Source of the DNA: Clostridia bacterium
Lineage (GTDB): Bacteria > Bacillota > Clostridia > Oscillospirales > SIG627
Direction of reading: 5' to 3'
NCBI GenBank assembly: GCA_017453605.1
Contig: JAFTEP010000320.1
Span: forward strand, 1 to 8,825
DNA length: 8,825 nt
The notes under the pieces are model-generated. The model was not told where the DNA came from. It did no database searches and saw only the letters and a program-made list of their open reading frames with translations. The position numbers and the translations under genes are program-made. Position 1 is the stretch's first letter, and every line of letters begins with the position of its first letter. Positions 6,026-8,825 of this stretch are shown here, piece by piece.

Positions 6026-8029
6026 ATGGGACTGTTTGATTTCTTGAAATCAAAGAAAACAAAGGCCGCAAAAGACCTTGAAATAAGAAAAGGCGTCCCT
6101 TATATATACATAAGCTATGCGCTTGCGGACGCCGGAGAGGTGTCCGGGATCGTCAGCGGACTTCGGGATCGCGGATATCGCGTCTGGTTTGACGAGGAAA
6201 CTCTCCCGAACGACTCAAACGCGCGGAGAACGGAAAAAGCCCTGGAGGGCGCGTCGCTTTTCGCAGTGTTTCTGAGTGAAAAATCACGTTCTCTTTTAAG
6301 GCTCAGGTCCGATATAGACCGCGCGCTGAACTCAGATAAACCGTTTCTGGCGATCTATCTCGAAAAAACGGATCTGACCGGAGATCTTATGCTCAGGCTC
6401 GCCGCGAAGAAGGCGATCTGTAAGTATGAAACGTCCGAAGAAGAGTTTTACGAAAACTGCGCTCACGCTTTTGAGTCGCTCGGACTTCTGAAAACGCCTT
6501 CGACTTTTGATCCGGCGGCGTCATATCATGATGAGCCCGCGCCGGCAGATCAGGATGCCGGAACTGTCTCTTCGGGCAGAGAAGAGGACCTGGACGCTAT
6601 GGAGGAAAGCAAAGAAAACTCCGTTTTGTCAAATAAAAAAGCGGATCGGGATCACATGAGGCGCCTTTTGATGAAGGCTCCCCCGCTCATCGACTCGATC
6701 GCGGCAGATCAGGTCCCGTTCGGATCACAAAAGTCCGCGGATCTTATCGACATACTGGCTGAATTTGTCGGGAACAAAAACGAAAAGAGAAAAGACGACG
6801 ACGAACTGCAGAAACTAAAAGACGACCGGTATACGATCATAAACTATTTGGGCGCGATAAAAAAACAGCCGGGTTTTCTTCCGCTGTACAGAGAGCTCGG
6901 AAGGGCGCTGAGAGAATACGGTCTTTTCGACGAGGAAGTGAGTTTGCTGGAAGACGCGATCTCAAAGGGCGTCTTCAGCGGCGCGGATCTCGACGAAATA
7001 AAAAACAGGTACGAGGACGCTAAACGCCTCCGGGACGAGTACTGCGCGTCAATGTCCGAAAAGGAATTGATCTCCGAAAAACTTCAAACGGAGCTGTGGA
7101 GAGATCCGCCGGACGTAAAGAGGATATTCGGGCTGATGGAAAAATGCGGCGACGACGGCATACTCTACGACGTCTGTTGCTATTCCGGAAAGGATCCGGA
7201 TATGATCACCGTCCGTGATAAAGCGGCGCGGTCAATAAAAAACAGAGACTACCGTTACGCTCTGAGTTCAAGCCTGATGCCCGCAAGAACGTCCATGATC
7301 CTGGATCTTTTTGATCCTCTTGAAGATGACGAACTTTTTACCGAAAGGATCATCATCGCGGACCCGGACGGCAGGAACAAAGCTCACGCTCTGCTCTTCT
7401 GCAAAAAAGAGGGCTTGCTTATGCTGGGCCGGAAGTTCGTTTTCGGAGAGAGAAGATTCTGCGAGGACCGGCTCCGCCGGATCGGATCGAAATATCCCGA
7501 GGCTTACGAAGAAGCGGATCCCGAAGAAAGATCAAAACTTGAAAAACTCTGGCTCGCGGACGCGGCGGAGAGCGCAGTCGAGATCCTCCGAGAAGACGAA
7601 GCCGTCCGGGAGAGGCTCCCCGGCAGCGTTCGCGTGGAAAGCGATCTTTTACGTTTATTCATTGCTTTTCATCATCCGAGAAAATCCGTCAGATGGTGGC
7701 ACGCCAAAAAGATAGAAAACCCTGAGCTTATCTCATACGCGGGAAGCTGGACACAGGACGGTCAGATAAAAGAGTCGCTGTCCGTAAAGATCGACAGCAC
7801 CGAACTTATAACGGAAATGATCTTCGGAGACCTTTCCGCGATCGAGCCGGTCTTCGGGTTCAAAAAGCCGGACGATCTCACGGTCCAGGACCGCTTCTGC
7901 GTCGAGATCATGAAAAACAATCCCGACGCAATGATCCGCGAACACGTCAGAAAGGAACTCATACGCGCCAAGGTCTCGATCCCCGGAGTGGATCTTGAGA
8001 CGCCGGACCCGCTCTATAATTTGCGGTGA
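6026..8029 (+). CDS. Large TIR-domain protein with TPR/HEAT-like helical tail; TIR lacks the catalytic Glu (667 aa)
   Basis: The ATG at 6026 has GGGGAG five bases upstream. Residues about 25-153 form a TIR domain that aligns without gaps to the one at 3741 (about 47 of 128 positions identical by hand count): YIYISYALAD (26-35), YRVWFDEETLP (51-61), LFAVFL, then KPFLAIYLEKTDL. Two differences stand out. Asp96 replaces the presumed catalytic Glu, and the GNEWSDEI stretch of the first TIR is replaced by DSNARRTE. A low-complexity acidic linker (about 157-205) follows, then a TPR-like pair (about 284-340, FLPLYRELGRALREYGLFDE). A long helical region to the end contains HEAT-like units, for example around 363-412 and 618-648. 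No membrane segment or signal peptide is seen. It may be a scaffold or regulatory partner for the first TIR protein rather than an enzyme, or an enzyme with altered activity. It is the last gene of the operon. Confidence 0.85.
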   Translation: MGLFDFLKSKKTKAAKDLEIRKGVPYIYISYALADAGEVSGIVSGLRDRGYRVWFDEETLPNDSNARRTEKALEGASLFAVFLSEKSRSLLRLRSDIDRALNSDKPFLAIYLEKTDLTGDLMLRLAAKKAICKYETSEEEFYENCAHAFESLGLLKTPSTFDPAASYHDEPAPADQDAGTVSSGREEDLDAMEESKENSVLSNKKADRDHMRRLLMKAPPLIDSIAADQVPFGSQKSADLIDILAEFVGNKNEKRKDDDELQKLKDDRYTIINYLGAIKKQPGFLPLYRELGRALREYGLFDEEVSLLEDAISKGVFSGADLDEIKNRYEDAKRLRDEYCASMSEKELISEKLQTELWRDPPDVKRIFGLMEKCGDDGILYDVCCYSGKDPDMITVRDKAARSIKNRDYRYALSSSLMPARTSMILDLFDPLEDDELFTERIIIADPDGRNKAHALLFCKKEGLLMLGRKFVFGERRFCEDRLRRIGSKYPEAYEEADPEERSKLEKLWLADAAESAVEILREDEAVRERLPGSVRVESDLLRLFIAFHHPRKSVRWWHAKKIENPELISYAGSWTQDGQIKESLSVKIDSTELITEMIFGDLSAIEPVFGFKKPDDLTVQDRFCVEIMKNNPDAMIREHVRKELIRAKVSIPGVDLETPDPLYNLR

Positions 8030-8042
8030 TCTGCGCAAAGAA

Positions 8043-8074
8043 TCCCGCGGAGATCTCTGCGGCGACCCGCGGGA
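8043..8074 (+). repeat. GC-rich inverted repeat just after the last operon gene
   Basis: TCCCGCGG (8043-8050) pairs perfectly with CCGCGGGA (8067-8074) across a 16-base loop, 13 bases after the TGA of the large TIR gene. It has no T tract, so it is not a standard terminator. It may protect the 3' end of the transcript. The following 8075-8180 contains no supported gene. Confidence 0.55.
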
Positions 8075-8197
8075 ATATCTTGAAATCACTGACGCCGAAC
8101 GCGCACTCGCCGAACGCACATCTGAAAATAAAAAAACGGCTGCCGGAGAATGGCAACTCAAAAAACCTCGTCTTCTGTGAAGTCCTCTAAAGGACAG

Positions 8198-8252
8198 TTG
8201 CAAAGGGAGGACGGTGTAATCCGATTGGGTTACACCGTTTTTCCTTTTGCAA
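8198..8252 (+). terminator. Intrinsic terminator closing the operon
   Basis: ACGGTGTAA (8211-8219) pairs perfectly with TTACACCGT (8230-8238) around a 10-base loop, and is followed by TTTTTCCTTTT. The pairing continues imperfectly outward: TTGCAAAGGGAGG before the stem faces TTTTTCCTTTTGCAA after it, so the whole 8198-8252 segment can form one hairpin of about 22 bp. A smaller hairpin GTCCT-CTAA-AGGAC lies just upstream (8182-8195). This is the expected end of the transcript starting near 1112, about 180 bases past the last stop. It also separates the operon from the mobile-element remnant on the other strand, for which it lies just downstream. Confidence 0.85.
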
Positions 8253-8259
8253 TGCGGGT

Positions 8260-8499
8260 TTACGCCACGTTTGAGGGGCTGCTGCGTATCTCTTCCATAG
8301 TCGCTATGAGTTCCTTTTCGTCGGGAACGTTTATGATCCCGGCGCAGCGGAAATGAATCGTGATCGGAACGTGCTTCTTTCTGTCTGCTCCAACGACGCT
8401 GTTAAAGATTTAAATTTTCTTAATCAGCGTGTTTATGAAATGCGAGGCAGTCTCGTGTATATGAGTCCGCTCGATTACCGGCTCGCGCACTGCGCGGGC
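8260..8499 (-). pseudogene. C-terminal remnant of a large serine recombinase, with in-frame stop
   Basis: Read on the minus strand from about 8499 to the TAA at 8262-8260, the frame gives segments such as VIERTHIHETASHFINTL and then IKKI. A TAA stop (8412-8410) follows. After it come IFNSVVGADRKKHVPITIHF, CAGIINVPDEKELIATMEEI and SSPSNVA. The run into INTLIKKIxIFN, then a basic VPITIHF strand and NVPDEKEL.A.MEEIR, closely resembles the extreme C-terminus of clostridial large serine recombinases (DUF4368-type ends from Tn4451-like and related elements). The rest of the protein is absent: upstream sequence is replaced by inverted repeats and the frame is closed. The stop inside the conserved part is probably a CAA or GAA codon turned to TAA. 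Recognition is from memory of family sequence, not a search. The catalytic N-terminal domain is not in the window. Confidence 0.62.
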
Positions 8500-8514
8500 T
8501 GACGCCGACGGCGG

Positions 8515-8603
8515 AGCGGTATTTTATCTTTTTCCGTTTCGCTGCGCTCCGCTTCAAAAGGCAAAATACCGCTGAAAAAGATAAGTGCGAACTCTTTTTC
8601 AGC
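8515..8603. repeat. Overlapping inverted repeats in A-B-A'-B' order
   Basis: Arm A AGCGGTATTTT (8515-8525) is followed directly by arm B ATCTTTTTC (8526-8534). After 28 bases their complements appear in the same order: A' (8563-8573) then B' (8574-8582), again without a gap. The arms are perfect (11 and 9 bp). A third perfect 10-bp repeat shares B': GCTGAAAAAG (8571-8580) with CTTTTTCAGC (8594-8603). The pairings cross or compete, so only some can form at once. This could be a recombination or transfer site of the neighbouring element, or a folded RNA. No coding function is supported here. Confidence 0.7.
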
Positions 8604-8678
8604 AGGTAAAACAGGTAAGTTTCGCACAAAGAGGTAATGCATACGGTTGCTGCGTTACCCTCTTACAAAAAAGCAACC
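8585..8678. repeat. Further interlocking inverted repeats
   Basis: The chain of repeats continues with GTGCGAA (8585-8591) and TTCGCAC (8621-8627). Next is an imperfect hairpin from GAGGTAATGCA (8631-8641) to TGCGTTACCCTC (8651-8662). Last is GGTTGC (8645-8650) with GCAACC (8673-8678), whose left arm lies in the loop of the previous hairpin. A short direct repeat ACAGGTAA / GCAGGTAA lies at about 8602-8618. The sequence here is AT-richer than the operon. I see no gene. Confidence 0.5.
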
Positions 8679-8703
8679 AATCCAGACACATATATTTCTG
8701 ATA

Positions 8704-8825
8704 ATGACAAGTGCGCACTTACTCACCACCTATGACGGTGAAACTGCGCTGAAACAAATCAATTTAAGTGTGATTGAAGCCAGAGCAGCAGATCGTCACA
8801 ATCTTTTTCACCCGCAGCGACGGAA
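8704..8825 (+). other. Right-edge segment: 12-bp palindrome and an open frame of at least 40 codons, unassigned
   Basis: A perfect palindrome AAGTGCGCACTT lies at 8709-8720. A plus-strand frame is open from the ATG at 8704 to the window edge (starting MTSAHLLTTYDGETALKQ). It is also open for some distance upstream of that ATG. There is no clear ribosome binding site, and I recognise no family. It may be the start of a real gene cut by the window, a decayed fragment of the mobile element, or chance. Confidence 0.25.

Noticed and set aside
7995..8180. Plus-strand frame of 61 codons overlapping the end of the large TIR gene
   Set aside because: No ribosome binding site, starts inside the TIR gene in another frame, and the GC hairpin at 8043-8074 explains part of its sequence.
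8420..8629. Minus-strand frame of 69 codons
   Set aside because: It lies over the inverted-repeat chain and is out of frame with the recombinase remnant; it shows no family features.
8515..8678. Repeats considered as a CRISPR array
   Set aside because: The repeats are inverted, of different sequence and irregularly spaced, with no regular direct repeats or spacers and no cas genes in the window.

Overview
The window looks like chromosomal DNA of a Firmicute, probably a gut- or rumen-type clostridium. This is inferred from a consensus sigma-A promoter, strong AGGAGG-type ribosome binding sites, a lipoprotein zinc-binding gene typical of Firmicutes, BspA-type leucine-rich-repeat genes and a clostridial-type serine recombinase remnant. 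The species cannot be named from the sequence alone.

Left part (1-1168). On the minus strand there is a metal-uptake unit. A promoter (-35/-10 at 947-920) drives a 98-residue two-helix membrane protein with a His/Cys cluster, followed by a zinc-type ABC transporter substrate-binding lipoprotein that runs off the left edge. A 106-bp set of nested inverted repeats lies between the two genes and overlaps the first gene's stop codon. The 848-1168 intergenic stretch holds two divergent promoters.

Centre (1169-8029). Six genes run on the plus strand and read as one operon: (1) a 687-residue HD-phosphohydrolase-like protein with a C-terminal RyR-like domain; (2) a cytosolic BspA-type LRR protein; (3) a TIR-domain protein with a helical, TPR-like tail; (4) a second LRR gene broken by an apparent one-base insertion; (5) a 174-residue helical protein of unknown function; (6) a 667-residue protein with a second TIR domain and a long helical-repeat tail. 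Genes 2-3 and 4-6 look like a duplicated LRR-then-TIR module. The second TIR has Asp where the first has the presumed catalytic Glu. None of the six products shows a signal peptide or membrane segment, so they probably act together in the cytosol. A plausible but untested model is an immune or stress-signalling system: LRR proteins sense, the TIR protein consumes NAD or makes a nucleotide signal, and the HD-RyR protein binds or hydrolyses that signal. I do not recognise this combination as a named system.

Right part (8030-8825). A GC-rich hairpin and a strong intrinsic terminator close the operon. Beyond them lie the C-terminal remnant of a large serine recombinase on the minus strand (with an in-frame stop), a dense chain of overlapping inverted repeats (8515-8678), a 12-bp palindrome and a short unassigned reading frame at the right edge. 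The operon therefore sits next to mobile-element debris.
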